This document shows positions 8,635 to 17,000 of a DNA stretch of 64,000 bases, piece after piece. The position numbers were made by a program, and so were the translations under genes. Source of the stretch: JBALVT01 sp965262875 (GTDB taxonomy: Bacteria > Pseudomonadota > Gammaproteobacteria > Pseudomonadales > Halieaceae). The notes beneath the pieces are model-generated. The model saw nothing but the letters and a program-made list of their open reading frames with translations. It ran no database searches and was not told the DNA's origin. Every line of letters starts with the position of its first letter. Position 1 is the first letter of the stretch. The stretch covers positions 620,001 through 684,000 of the forward strand of contig OZ253569.1 in the NCBI GenBank assembly GCA_965262875.1, written 5' to 3'.

Positions 8635-9717
8635 TTAGCTCTCTAGCGCGGCGACCACCGCAGCACCCATCTCCACTGTCGATACCAGCGTTTGCCCCTC
8701 AGAATAAATATCGGGGGTACGCAAGCCAGTATCCAATACTGCACTGACCGCTTCTTCAATAGCCAGGGCTGCCTCCGGAGCGGCCAGTGTATACCTGAGC
8801 ATCATGGCCACCGATAAAATCGTCGCCAGAGGATTGGCCTTGCCCTGGCCAGCGATATCCGGAGCCGAACCGTGGCACGGCTCGTACATCCCACGACCCT
8901 GTTGATCCAAGGAAGCGGACGGCAACATGCCAATCGATCCAGTCAACATCGCCGCCGCATCGGAAAGAATATCGCCAAACATATTACCTGTGACCAAGAC
9001 GTCAAACTGCTTGGGCGCCATAACAAGTTGCATCGCCGCATTGTCGACGTAGATATGGCTGAGTTCGACGTCGGGATACTCCTTGCCGATTTCCTCCATA
9101 ACTTCGCGCCACAGCACGGTCACTTCCAATACGTTGGATTTATCCACTGAGCACACGCGCTTGTCGCGCTTTCTTGCAAGTGAAAAAGCAAGATGCGCAA
9201 TTCTACGGATTTCAGACTCACGATAAACGTAAGTGTTATAGCCCTCACGCTCACCATTTTCCAAAGTGCGAATACCTCTGGGCTCACCGAAATAAATTCC
9301 GCCGGTAAGTTCACGAACAATGAAAATATCTAAACCGGCAACCAGCTCCGGCTTTAAGCTAGACGCATCAGCCAATTGCGGATAGAGCAAAGCAGGTCGC
9401 AAATTTCCAAATAGTTGTAACTCGGAGCGGATATCCAACAAGCCTTTCTCAGGTCTGAGGTGTCGTTCAACGCCATCCCACTTGGGGCCACCAACCGCGC
9501 CTAGCAATATTGCATCGGCAGCGCGAGCCTGGGCCAGCGTCTCATCTGGCAGAGGCACACCGCAGGCGTCCAGCGCCGCGCCGCCGAGAAGCCCGTATTC
9601 CAGTTCAAGATCCAAGCTAAATTTTTTGTCGATCTTCTTCAGGACAGCAACCGCTTCGGTCATTATTTCCGGACCGATATAGTCACCGGGAAGTATCAAT
9701 ATTTTCTTTTTACTCAA
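8635..9717 (-). CDS. leuB: 3-isopropylmalate dehydrogenase
   Basis: NAD-dependent oxidative decarboxylation of 3-isopropylmalate in leucine synthesis. The 360-residue protein opens with ILILPGDYIGPEIM and has the substrate-binding RPEKGLLDIRSEL region and the family signature NMFGDILSDAAAMLTGSIGMLPSA. The likely start codon is TTG at 9717. The GDYIGPE segment has Tyr where most homologues have Gly (GDGIGPE). It follows leuD by 14 bp in a leuC-leuD-leuB unit. Confidence 0.97.
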   Translation of the reverse strand: MSKKKILILPGDYIGPEIMTEAVAVLKKIDKKFSLDLELEYGLLGGAALDACGVPLPDETLAQARAADAILLGAVGGPKWDGVERHLRPEKGLLDIRSELQLFGNLRPALLYPQLADASSLKPELVAGLDIFIVRELTGGIYFGEPRGIRTLENGEREGYNTYVYRESEIRRIAHLAFSLARKRDKRVCSVDKSNVLEVTVLWREVMEEIGKEYPDVELSHIYVDNAAMQLVMAPKQFDVLVTGNMFGDILSDAAAMLTGSIGMLPSASLDQQGRGMYEPCHGSAPDIAGQGKANPLATILSVAMMLRYTLAAPEAALAIEEAVSAVLDTGLRTPDIYSEGQTLVSTVEMGAAVVAALES

Positions 9718-9731
9718 TGTAGTTCTCGCTA

Positions 9732-10379
9732 TTATCGTCTTGTATCAAACAGCCACGGGGCGGTTTTTTGCCTGGCCTGTTCGTAATCGCGTATTGCCTG
9801 GGCACTTTGCAGGGTAAGGCCAATATCATCCAGACCATTCACAAGAGCGTGCTTACGAAACGCCTCTACCTCAAAGGCAAGCTCACTGCCGTTGGGCTTA
9901 AGGACGACTTGGCGAGGCAGGTCGACGGTCAGTTGATAACCTTCGCTAGCGTACATTTGCGCAAACAAGTCATCGACTTCCGCACTATCAAGCACAATCG
10001 GCAAAACGCCATTCTTAAAACAGTTGTTGTAGAAAATATCGGCATAGCTTGGCGCAATCACACAACTTATACCGAAATCTTCCAAGGCCCATGGCGCGTG
10101 CTCTCGGCTCGACCCACAACCGAAATTCTCCCGCGCCAATAAAATTGACGCGCCGGAATAGCGCTCATGATTCAAGGGGAAATCTGGATTGAGCGGCCGA
10201 TTGCTGCAGTCCTGACCCGGCTCTCCCTCATCGAGATAGCGCAGCTCATCGAACAGGTTGGGTCCAAATCCACTGCGCTTAATCGATTTCAAAAACTGTT
10301 TGGGGATAATCAAATCCGTGTCGACGTTGGCTCTGTCCATTGGTGCCACGATGCCACTGACAATAGTAATACTTTTCAT
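9732..10379 (-). CDS. leuD: 3-isopropylmalate dehydratase small subunit
   Basis: Forms the swivel domain of isopropylmalate isomerase with LeuC. The chosen ATG at 10379 gives MKSITIVSG, follows a GGGAGA site, and lies 10 bp after the leuC stop. The longer open frame to 10412 would overlap leuC and adds residues unlike the family. The 215-residue product contains NVDTDLIIPKQFLK near the start and the conserved GCGSSREHAPWAL segment. Confidence 0.97.
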   Translation of the reverse strand: MKSITIVSGIVAPMDRANVDTDLIIPKQFLKSIKRSGFGPNLFDELRYLDEGEPGQDCSNRPLNPDFPLNHERYSGASILLARENFGCGSSREHAPWALEDFGISCVIAPSYADIFYNNCFKNGVLPIVLDSAEVDDLFAQMYASEGYQLTVDLPRQVVLKPNGSELAFEVEAFRKHALVNGLDDIGLTLQSAQAIRDYEQARQKTAPWLFDTRR

Positions 10380-10389
10380 AGCAATCTCC

Positions 10390-11808
10390 CTACAACGCTC
10401 GAACGTCAACAAAGTGGCCCGCTATCGCTGCAGCTGCAGCCATCGCTGGACTCACCAGATGTGTGCGTCCGCCAAAACCCTGTCGACTTTCAAAATTACG
10501 ATTTGAAGTTGAAGCACAGTGCTCGCCCTGTCCCAGTTTGTCGGCATTCATAGCCAGACACATTGAACAACCCGGTTCGCGCCACTCCATACCGGCCTCT
10601 ATAAAGATCTTGTCCAGACCCTCTTCTTCCGCCTGTTTTTTAACCTCGCCCGACCCGGGCACAATCAAAACTTGATTGACGTTAGCCGCGACATGCTTTC
10701 CTTTGACGACGCTCGCAGCTGCCCGCAAATCTTCTATGCGGGAATTGGTGCACGAGCCAATGAACACTTTATCAAGTTGAATATCGGTAATCGCCGAGCC
10801 GCCGCTGAGCCCCATGTAGGCAAGTGCGCGCTCCACGCCATCGCGCTTTGATCCGGCTTCCATTGCCGCTGGATCGGGCAGAATTCCGTCGATCGGCAAC
10901 ACCATTTCGGGCGATGTTCCCCAGGTGACTTGAGGCTGTATATCTTCGCCAGCCAGTTCCATCACTTTATCAAAGTGTGCATCCGCATCACTGTGCAAGT
11001 CTTTCCATGCGGCCTCCGCGGCATCCCAAGCTGCTCCGGTAGGTGCAAATGGCCGCCCTTTGACGTATTCAATGGTGGCAGCATCTACGGCGACCACTCC
11101 GATACGGGCTCCGGCCTCAATGGCCATATTGCACATAGTCATGCGCCCTTCCAGGCTCATATCACGAACGACCTGGCCATCAAATTCAATGGCATAGCCC
11201 GTGCCGCCAGCGGTGCCAATTTTTCCTATCACCGCAAGCACCACGTCTTTCGCCGTAACGCCACTGCCGAGGGTGCCATCAATGCGGACCAACAGGTTCT
11301 TCATCTTCTGCTGAACCAGGCACTGGGTAGCCAGTACATGCTCTACTTCAGATGTTCCTATTCCGTGTGCAAGTGCACCCAGCGCTCCATGTGTAGAAGT
11401 ATGGGAATCACCGCACACAACGGTCATACCTGGCAGAGTCGCACCCTGCTCGGGCCCAACCACATGCACAATACCCTGTCTGACATCGTTGATTTCAAAC
11501 TTCAGGATGTCGTAATCATCGCAGTTGTCATCCAGGGTTTGCACCTGTAAGCGCGACACGGGATCGGCGATAGCCGCTACCCCGCCAAGGCGCTCAGCTC
11601 GCTCAGTGGGAACATTGTGGTCCGGCACAGCCAGAATTGAATCACGACGCCAGAGCTCTCGGTCCGCCAGTCGCAAACCCTCAAAGGCTTGCGGTGATGT
11701 CACTTCGTGAATCAAGTGTAAATCGATATAGATCAGCGCAGTGCCATCGTCGCGCTGCTCAACCACGTGGCTTTGCCACAATTTATCGTAAAGAGTCTGT
11801 CCGGCCAT
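10390..11808 (-). CDS. leuC: 3-isopropylmalate dehydratase large subunit
   Basis: Aconitase-family enzyme that isomerises 2- to 3-isopropylmalate using a 4Fe-4S cluster. At 472 residues it is of normal length. Cluster ligands are in GSCTNSRIEDL and in the C-terminal EPGCSMCLAMN. VCGDSHTSTHGA near residues 130-141 is also diagnostic. First gene of the leuCDB-asd run, with a divergent LysR gene 132 bp upstream. The shared intergenic region (11809-11940) is the likely control region. Confidence 0.98.
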   Translation of the reverse strand: MAGQTLYDKLWQSHVVEQRDDGTALIYIDLHLIHEVTSPQAFEGLRLADRELWRRDSILAVPDHNVPTERAERLGGVAAIADPVSRLQVQTLDDNCDDYDILKFEINDVRQGIVHVVGPEQGATLPGMTVVCGDSHTSTHGALGALAHGIGTSEVEHVLATQCLVQQKMKNLLVRIDGTLGSGVTAKDVVLAVIGKIGTAGGTGYAIEFDGQVVRDMSLEGRMTMCNMAIEAGARIGVVAVDAATIEYVKGRPFAPTGAAWDAAEAAWKDLHSDADAHFDKVMELAGEDIQPQVTWGTSPEMVLPIDGILPDPAAMEAGSKRDGVERALAYMGLSGGSAITDIQLDKVFIGSCTNSRIEDLRAAASVVKGKHVAANVNQVLIVPGSGEVKKQAEEEGLDKIFIEAGMEWREPGCSMCLAMNADKLGQGEHCASTSNRNFESRQGFGGRTHLVSPAMAAAAAIAGHFVDVRAL

Positions 11809-11940
11809 GGGGCGCCTCGCGTAAGTAGAAAGTGAGTAGAATTATAGACCAGTGGCGATATTACCGTTGACGCCCGGATAACTCCAATTTATTATTTTTA
11901 TATATCGTATTACTAATAGGAATAGATGGAGTCGCTAGCC
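11809..11940. promoter_or_regulatory. Divergent leuC / lysR control region
   Basis: This 132-bp gap separates the divergently transcribed leuCDB operon and a LysR-type regulator. It contains an AT-rich core (TTTATTATTTTTATATA) and a partial dyad, TTACC-N9-GGATAA, of the T-N11-A kind that LysR proteins bind. Assigning it as the operator is inference; no promoter box is certain. Confidence 0.45.
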
Positions 11941-12831
11941 ATGGAAACCCAAAACCTCAAAGCCTTTATGCTGGTCGCCGAAACAGGCTCATTTTCTCTC
12001 GCTGCTGAAAAGCTCCACCTCACCCAACCAGCGGTCAGCAAACGGATAGCCCTTTTGGAACAACAGTTAGGAACAGAGTTGTTCGATAGAATCGGGCGCA
12101 ACGTTTCTCTGACCGAAGCGGGAAATGCATTGCTACCCCACGCTAGAACCATATCGGGACAACTATTGGCAGCGGAACAATCCGTTCGAGATTTGTCCGG
12201 AGAGGTCACCGGCGATCTGCGTTTAGCCACCAGCCACCATATCGGCCTACATAGACTTTCGCCGGTATTAAACGCTTTCAGCAACGCCTTTGGTCGCGTC
12301 AAGATCGACATCGACTTTATGGATTCAGAGCAGGCCTACGAACAGATAATGCACGGTAAGGTCGAACTGGCTGTTGTCACCCTCGCACCCATATCAGAAC
12401 CGAATATGATCACCACAGCCATTTGGCAAGATCCTTTGGATTTTATGGTTGCCAAAAATCACGAGTTGGCCAAAAAAAGAAACTGCGGACTCGAATATTT
12501 GAGTGGCTGCCCCGCTATTCTCCCAGGTCTTAATACCTATACAGGGCAAATTGTGAAACGGCTTTTTGATCGCAATGAATTGCAACTGCAAGTCTCTATG
12601 GCTACTAACTACCTGGAAACCCTCCGCATGATGGCTTCCGTTGGACTGGGTTGGACTGTGTTACCACGCAGTATGAAAGACAAGACTTTGAAATCTATTA
12701 CGGTGCCCAACGTGAGTATTGAACGAACTCTCGGGCTGGTCTATCACCGAGGTAGAAGCTTGTCGCGCGCAGCAAAGGCTTTTGCAGAAACGTTGTCTAC
12801 GTTTGCGGATGCAGATGCGGGAAAGCCCTGA
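11941..12831 (+). CDS. LysR-family transcriptional regulator, divergent from leuC
   Basis: The N-terminal winged helix-turn-helix (METQNLKAFMLVAETGSFSL, then LHLTQPAVSKRIALLE) is followed by a substrate-binding domain of the periplasmic-binding-protein fold, for 296 residues in all. The ATG at 11941 is preferred over the one at 11926 because GGAG lies at usable spacing and residue 1 then fits the family. LysR genes divergent from leuC are common in related genomes and are presumed to sense a branched-chain or leucine-pathway intermediate. The ligand here is unknown. Confidence 0.9.
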   Translation: METQNLKAFMLVAETGSFSLAAEKLHLTQPAVSKRIALLEQQLGTELFDRIGRNVSLTEAGNALLPHARTISGQLLAAEQSVRDLSGEVTGDLRLATSHHIGLHRLSPVLNAFSNAFGRVKIDIDFMDSEQAYEQIMHGKVELAVVTLAPISEPNMITTAIWQDPLDFMVAKNHELAKKRNCGLEYLSGCPAILPGLNTYTGQIVKRLFDRNELQLQVSMATNYLETLRMMASVGLGWTVLPRSMKDKTLKSITVPNVSIERTLGLVYHRGRSLSRAAKAFAETLSTFADADAGKP

Positions 12832-12893
12832 ATGATACCTATCCGAACACCGACTCCAATAAGCGATACAAGTACGCAAACCTTCGGGAAAAA

Positions 12894-13017
12894 GCCGATT
12901 GCTATTTTGTCCTGTCAAGGCTGTCGGTAGCATGGATGCTCGGGGCAGGCCTCCCTGCCGCCAAGCCCCCATGGATGGGATCTCGGCGTGCCTGGACAGG
13001 ACAAAATAGGAATCGGC
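12894..13017. repeat. Large inverted repeat, 23-bp arms
   Basis: Arms 12894-12916 and 12995-13017 are complementary at 22 of 23 positions (GCCGATT-CTATTTTGTCCTGTC). The 78-bp interior holds smaller palindromes, including GGCAGG-cct-CCTGCC and CCCATGGATGGG. Its place between the ends of two convergent genes suggests a REP/MITE-like dispersed palindrome or a transcription barrier. No coding potential. Confidence 0.7.
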
Positions 13018-13076
13018 GGACCCAAGCTGATTTAGAACGACTGATTTAGTGTTTTTGACGGTTTCCGGGGTCGCTC

Positions 13077-13155
13077 GGAAGCCTAATTGGGGTTTGCAAA
13101 CACGCCGTAAACACATCCATGTGCTCGATGGTTCGCCAACCCCAATTAGGCTTCC
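13077..13155. repeat. Perfect 18-bp inverted repeat hairpin
   Basis: GGAAGCCTAATTGGGGTT at 13077-13094 is perfectly complementary to 13138-13155. The loop contains a second palindrome, CACATccATGTG. With the neighbouring repeats it makes a dense array of stem-loops between the convergent lysR and thioesterase genes. No T-run follows either arm, so it is not a classical rho-independent terminator. Confidence 0.7.
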
Positions 13156-13202
13156 AAGCTTTAGATCTACCGCCGAAGTATTTAAGGAGTGAGGTTGTGC
13201 GA

Positions 13203-13240
13203 GGCAGGCCTTCCTGCGTCCAGCGTACCGGATGGACGCA
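13203..13240. repeat. Short palindrome pair sharing a motif with the 12.9-kb repeat
   Basis: GCAGG-cctt-CCTGC is followed by TGCGTCCA (13215-13222) paired with TGGACGCA (13233-13240). The GGCAGGCCTNCCTGC core also occurs inside the 12894-13017 repeat, so both probably belong to one dispersed palindrome family. It ends 6 bp before the thioesterase stop codon. Confidence 0.6.
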
Positions 13241-13245
13241 AACTA

Positions 13246-13716
13246 TCAATCGCCATCTTCCGCAATTGGGCCCACATCAGTTTTCTCACCCTTCCACATG
13301 CCCTTGTGCTCCGGCAGATAAAAGGTCCCGTTAAAACGCGCAACCAAACCCGCTTGATTATTAATGACACCGCTGCAAAAACCGAAGCGGCGTTTTAAAG
13401 ACACATGATCGATACTGGTCTCCAGCCACTCGCCGAGTCTTCCAGGGGAGATAAAGTCCAGACTGAGATTAATGGTGGGGCTACCGGCTTTTTTTCCCGC
13501 GGCAAAATTAACCCCCGAAGCTGCCGCGATATCTGCCAGAAGCATTAGCACACCACCGTGACACATCCCCATGGTGTTGGTGTGATCATCAATAACGATC
13601 AGACCAAAATGATAGCCATCGTCCGCCTTATGGTGATAAAGCGGCTGTATTTTGTCGGTAAAACCAAGGCCTGTTTGTAAACGTTCGAACTCCTGCGGTA
13701 TTAATGAATCGGTCAT
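13246..13716 (-). CDS. PaaI-family hotdog thioesterase
   Basis: Likely hydrolyses an acyl-CoA thioester. The 156-residue protein carries the hotdog-fold 4HBT signature: NTMGMCHGGVLMLLADIAAASGV near the middle, then TINLSLDFISPGRLGEWLE, matching PaaI/YbaW-like enzymes. Start supported by AGGGG. It lies 15 bp downstream of the flavodoxin-like gene and may be co-transcribed with it. Substrate unknown; genes of this type are common in lipid- and aromatic-degrading marine bacteria. Confidence 0.85.
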   Translation of the reverse strand: MTDSLIPQEFERLQTGLGFTDKIQPLYHHKADDGYHFGLIVIDDHTNTMGMCHGGVLMLLADIAAASGVNFAAGKKAGSPTINLSLDFISPGRLGEWLETSIDHVSLKRRFGFCSGVINNQAGLVARFNGTFYLPEHKGMWKGEKTDVGPIAEDGD

Positions 13717-13731
13717 ATTGCCCCTTAACTC

Positions 13732-14187
13732 CTAATAAATTCCCATCGCAAGCCCTGCGCTGAAGGCCTGGCCCAAATCACGGGCATCTTCTATATGTCC
13801 TGGTGTAATTTCGCCTCTAAGAATCACGGGCTCTGTCGCCGGAGAAAATGGAATCCCCGATAGTATTCTTTCTATCTGACGAACCGCGCCACGCCCATCG
13901 TTACCGGCGCTGATAAGCAGCGCATAGGAACGCACTAGACGCGCTTCGATGGCCGGATAGAATGTGCGATCTAGAAAGTCCTTCATTGTTCCGCTGACGA
14001 ATCCGGAATTCTCCGCCGCGACTAATAACACCGCATCTGAGGCGAGCAGATCCGCTGTACAAGCATCCCAGGCTCGTTTCACTGATGTGTTCACATCAAC
14101 CTCTTCGCTAGCGCCCTGCCATGCCGCTTTTGCCAGCGAAGCTGCACTGCCACTTTGGCTGTGATACACGATGAGTAGGGATTTCAT
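13732..14187 (-). CDS. Flavodoxin-like NAD(P)H-dependent reductase
   Basis: The 151-residue product begins KSLLIVYHSQSGSAASLAKA, the FMN phosphate-binding loop of flavodoxins. AVLLVAAENSGFVSGTMKDFLDRTF resembles NAD(P)H-dependent FMN reductases and WrbA-like proteins. The start at 14187 is chosen because the N-terminus then begins directly with the first beta strand; the longer frame to 14226 adds unrelated residues. Partner and substrate unknown. Confidence 0.75.
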   Translation of the reverse strand: MKSLLIVYHSQSGSAASLAKAAWQGASEEVDVNTSVKRAWDACTADLLASDAVLLVAAENSGFVSGTMKDFLDRTFYPAIEARLVRSYALLISAGNDGRGAVRQIERILSGIPFSPATEPVILRGEITPGHIEDARDLGQAFSAGLAMGIY

Positions 14188-14338
14188 TGCGGAGCCAATC
14201 CTTCGAGTGAAGCAGGATTTGAACATACCTTCGCTTCGCTGTCATGTCAGAGGCTCAACTGGCTGTTCAATAAACTCCAGTAGTGATCTAATGACCGCGT
14301 CCAAAACCCATTCATTCTTTACCATCATATTTTGCCTA

Positions 14339-14488
14339 GGAGTCTGTCGGACTTAAACTTTCAACGCGCTCCTACACGAATGCTTTGTGGTTTTTAAGAC
14401 TTAACTGCTCTGATATTCGTGTAGCGGCACTAAAACTGATCACAAAACACTCAACTTTTTTAATTAAGTCCATAGTCCGACAAACTCC
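14339..14488. mobile_element. MITE-like element with 18-bp terminal inverted repeats and TA duplications
   Basis: A 150-bp non-coding element bounded by GGAGTCTGTCGGACT on the left and, inverted, GGAGTTTGTCGGACT on the right. Each end sits in CTAG with TA at 14337-14338 and 14489-14490. This fits a non-autonomous element moved by an IS630/Tc1-type transposase, which targets TA. A second inverted pair (CTACACGAAT / ATTCGTGTAG) lies inside. Its right TA is the left TA of the following IS630. Confidence 0.65.
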
Positions 14489-14490
14489 TA

Positions 14491-15644
14491 GTGTAGGTCG
14501 TCAAACAGTTTGTAACTTATTAAGTTTCTCTCTGCCACGCTTCACTTTCTCCAATATGTCACTCGCGGATTTGGTCCAGATATAAGGCGCTGGCGCTTGA
14601 TTATGAGTCTCAATGAACGCCATGACTGTTTGCTCAAGCTCTTCCACACTGCTAAAGACACCTCGTTTCAATTGCTTTTCAGTTAGCTCCCGAAAAAACC
14701 GCTCCACCATGTTTAACCACGATGCGCTGGTTGGCGTAAAGTGCACATGGAATCGCTGGTGATATTTCAGCCAGCTTTTTACCTTCGGGTGCTTATGTGT
14801 GGCGTAGTTGTCACAGATAATATGAATCTCTTTATCCTTGGGCGTCGACTTATTTATTGGGCGGAGAAACTTCAACCATTCTTGATGGCGATGCCGTTCG
14901 GCGCAGGTACCTAACACTTCCCCTGTCAAGATGTTCAATGCCGCAAACAAGGTCGTGGTGCCATGACGTTTATAGTCATGGGTCATTGTCGCCGCCCTGC
15001 CTTTTTTCATCGGCAAGCCCGGCTGCGTTCTATCCAGTGCTTGTATCTGACTCTTTTCATCACAACTGAAAACAATGGCATTTTCTGGCGGTGATAAGTA
15101 AAGGCCGACGATTGCCTCCAACTTCTCGGCAAACTCTTTATCGTTCGATACCTTGAATGTATTTATTCGGTGTGGCTTCAAACCGTGGCTTTTCCATATC
15201 CTGCCCACCGAGGACATGCTAATGCCGGCCTTATCTGCCATGAGACGCTGGCTCCAATGCGTAGCGTTTTCCGGTGTCTCTTGCGTCGTGAGTCTGATCA
15301 CCTGTGCAACCTTGCGTGAACTGATTTTCGGTTTTCGCCCTGGCCGATACGCATCCTGGCTGATGCCTTCGACTCCACTGTCTGCATAGCGTTCTCGCCA
15401 GCGGCCCGCTTTCTGTCTCGTAATGCCCAGTTCAAAACCGATCTCTTCATTGGTCATGCCCTTGCCGGCCAGAAGAACAATTCGCGAACGCTCCGCCAAT
15501 CGGACCGAGACAGAACGCGATTTAGATAACTTACTCAAACCCAAAACTTCGTCATCAGACAAAACAATTTCTACTGCAACACGCACGACAAGCTCTCTAT
15601 ATAGGGAAGAGACTATATGGTACACTATTTACGACGACCTACAC
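14491..15644. mobile_element. IS630-family insertion sequence, complete
   Basis: A 1154-bp element with terminal repeats GTGTAGGTCGTC and GACGACCTACAC, flanked by TA at 14489-14490 and 15645-15646. Removing it restores CTAG, the known IS630 target. It carries one intact transposase gene. The right end lies 16 bp before the ATG of the CurA-like gene, leaving that gene's AAAGGA site but displacing its native promoter. Confidence 0.92.
14501..15625 (-). CDS. IS630-family transposase
   Basis: A 374-residue transposase with N-terminal helix-turn-helix (GMTNEEIGFELGITRQKAGRW) and a DDE catalytic domain: VFSCDEKSQIQALDRTQPGLP (first Asp), IHIICDNYATHKHPKV (second Asp) and PTSASWLNMVERFFREL (Glu). 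These three blocks are diagnostic for IS630/Tc1-mariner relatives. The frame is uninterrupted. The most upstream start is GTG at 15625, and later GTG codons are also possible. Confidence 0.93.
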   Translation of the reverse strand: MYHIVSSLYRELVVRVAVEIVLSDDEVLGLSKLSKSRSVSVRLAERSRIVLLAGKGMTNEEIGFELGITRQKAGRWRERYADSGVEGISQDAYRPGRKPKISSRKVAQVIRLTTQETPENATHWSQRLMADKAGISMSSVGRIWKSHGLKPHRINTFKVSNDKEFAEKLEAIVGLYLSPPENAIVFSCDEKSQIQALDRTQPGLPMKKGRAATMTHDYKRHGTTTLFAALNILTGEVLGTCAERHRHQEWLKFLRPINKSTPKDKEIHIICDNYATHKHPKVKSWLKYHQRFHVHFTPTSASWLNMVERFFRELTEKQLKRGVFSSVEELEQTVMAFIETHNQAPAPYIWTKSASDILEKVKRGREKLNKLQTV

Positions 15645-15660
15645 TAGCAAAGGAATCCAG

Positions 15661-16686
15661 ATGTCGTCAATTAATCGCCAGTGGTTGCTTAAAGAACGCC
15701 CAATCGGAATGGTTGGCCCGGAGCACTTCGAACTCGTCCAATCGGCAATACCTGAGCCTGACCTCGGCGCTGGGGAGGTTTTGATCAAAACCTTGATGCT
15801 GGGATTTGACCCGGCAATGCGCGGCTGGCTTATGGATGAACGCAGCTATCTCCCGCCGGTCGCCATTGGCGAGCCAATGAGAGCCAGCGGCGTTGGCCAG
15901 GTGGTCAGCTCAGAAAATTCCGACCTTCCCGTTGGCACAATTGTTCAGGGCTTACTCGACTGGCAGGAATACAGTCTGGGAGGGCCACAGAGCCTTATGC
16001 CTCCGCGGCCAGTTCCCGAAGGTGTGCCGATCAGTATGCCGTTGAGTATTTTTGGAACCACAAGTCTTACTGCCTACTTTGGTTTGCTCGACATCGGTCA
16101 ACCAAAGGAGGGAGATACGGTTCTGGTTTCTGGGGCCGCTGGTGCCACTGGGTCTGTAGTCGCGCAAATTGCCAAGCTTAAAGGGTGTAGGGTCGTCGGA
16201 ATTGCCGGTGGCCAGGAAAAATGTCAGTGGCTGACAGACGCCTGTGGTGTCGACGCCACGATCGACTATAAAACCGAGGACCTGCCTACGCGTATCGCCG
16301 AGCTATGCCCAGACGGCGTCGATGTCTTCTTTGACAACGTGGGCGGCAGCACGCTGGAAGCGGCCATTGGCCAGATGGCAGACTTTGGCCGCATCGCATT
16401 GTGCGGTGGCATATCGGGGTACAACGACAGCGAACCACAGCCCGGACCCAACAACCTCATGCTGCTGGTGGGCAGACGCATTAAAATGCAGGGGTTCATC
16501 GTGCTCGATTATCTGGATAGGGCCGAAGAAGCCATGGCCTATCTCGGCGACCAGGTTATGGCTGGGAAACTGGTCTGGAGAGAGGATGTCCAGGAGGGTT
16601 TTGATAACATACCCGCAACACTAATACGCTTATTCGACGGCGCAAACGTAGGCAAACAGATGTTGAAGCTGGCAGATCCCCAGTAG
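15661..16686 (+). CDS. NADP-dependent medium-chain reductase, CurA/leukotriene-B4 dehydrogenase type
   Basis: Zinc-free medium-chain dehydrogenase/reductase that probably reduces an alpha,beta-unsaturated ketone with NADPH. The 341-residue protein has a GroES-like N-domain (YLPPVAIGEPMRASGVGQVV). The nucleotide-binding VSGAAGATGSVVAQIAKL and IAGGQEKC follow, then DVFFDNVGG. AAAGGA precedes the ATG. The upstream region is cut by the IS630 insertion, so expression may depend on the IS. Physiological substrate unknown. Confidence 0.9.
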   Translation: MSSINRQWLLKERPIGMVGPEHFELVQSAIPEPDLGAGEVLIKTLMLGFDPAMRGWLMDERSYLPPVAIGEPMRASGVGQVVSSENSDLPVGTIVQGLLDWQEYSLGGPQSLMPPRPVPEGVPISMPLSIFGTTSLTAYFGLLDIGQPKEGDTVLVSGAAGATGSVVAQIAKLKGCRVVGIAGGQEKCQWLTDACGVDATIDYKTEDLPTRIAELCPDGVDVFFDNVGGSTLEAAIGQMADFGRIALCGGISGYNDSEPQPGPNNLMLLVGRRIKMQGFIVLDYLDRAEEAMAYLGDQVMAGKLVWREDVQEGFDNIPATLIRLFDGANVGKQMLKLADPQ

Positions 16687-16720
16687 TTATCCACAACTAT
16701 TTCTGTGGATAACTGTGGGG
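16678..16720. repeat. Strong hairpin made of two inverted perfect DnaA boxes
   Basis: TTATCCACA (16687-16695) and its inverse TGTGGATAA (16704-16712) both match the consensus DnaA box. Flanking CCCC and GGGG extend the dyad. The structure overlaps the stop codon of the preceding gene. It is followed by GC-containing sequence rather than a T-run, so it is not an obvious intrinsic terminator. Confidence 0.6.
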
Positions 16721-17000
16721 ATAGCCTATTCCCCGTCGAAGTTTACTCTAACCATCGGGCTTGTTTCGAGCCCGGATCATAAAATTGATACGACCGTCTT
16801 TATATTTTAATATCAATGACTTACGTATTTTTTATAGTGTTTTAGAAACCCGGTTGCGTAGATAGATTTAAAAAACAGGCAGTTGCGCGCAAATGTGAAT
16901 AACATTCTCAAGAAAATGTTTGTAGCTACTAACCTTTAAGCCCAACAAATTCAATCAGTTCCATCGAAGTTCTTTTTGCAGCCGAGCCCGACAAGCTGAT
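16721..17000. other. AT-rich intergenic region between convergent genes
   Basis: No open frame or RNA gene is recognisable. A GC hairpin CGGGCT-tgtttcg-AGCCCG (about 16756-16774) is the likely bidirectional stop for the CurA-like gene and rlmL. The rest is AT-rich with no further structure I can assign. Confidence 0.5.

Noticed and set aside
10380..10412. Longer LeuD start
   Set aside because: It overlaps leuC and lacks a ribosome-binding site, whereas the ATG at 10379 has GGGAGA and matches the family N-terminus.
16687..17000. Possible replication origin (two DnaA boxes next to AT-rich DNA)
   Set aside because: Only two boxes are present, as one hairpin, and none of the usual origin neighbours (dnaA, dnaN, gidA, rpmH, parAB) is nearby.
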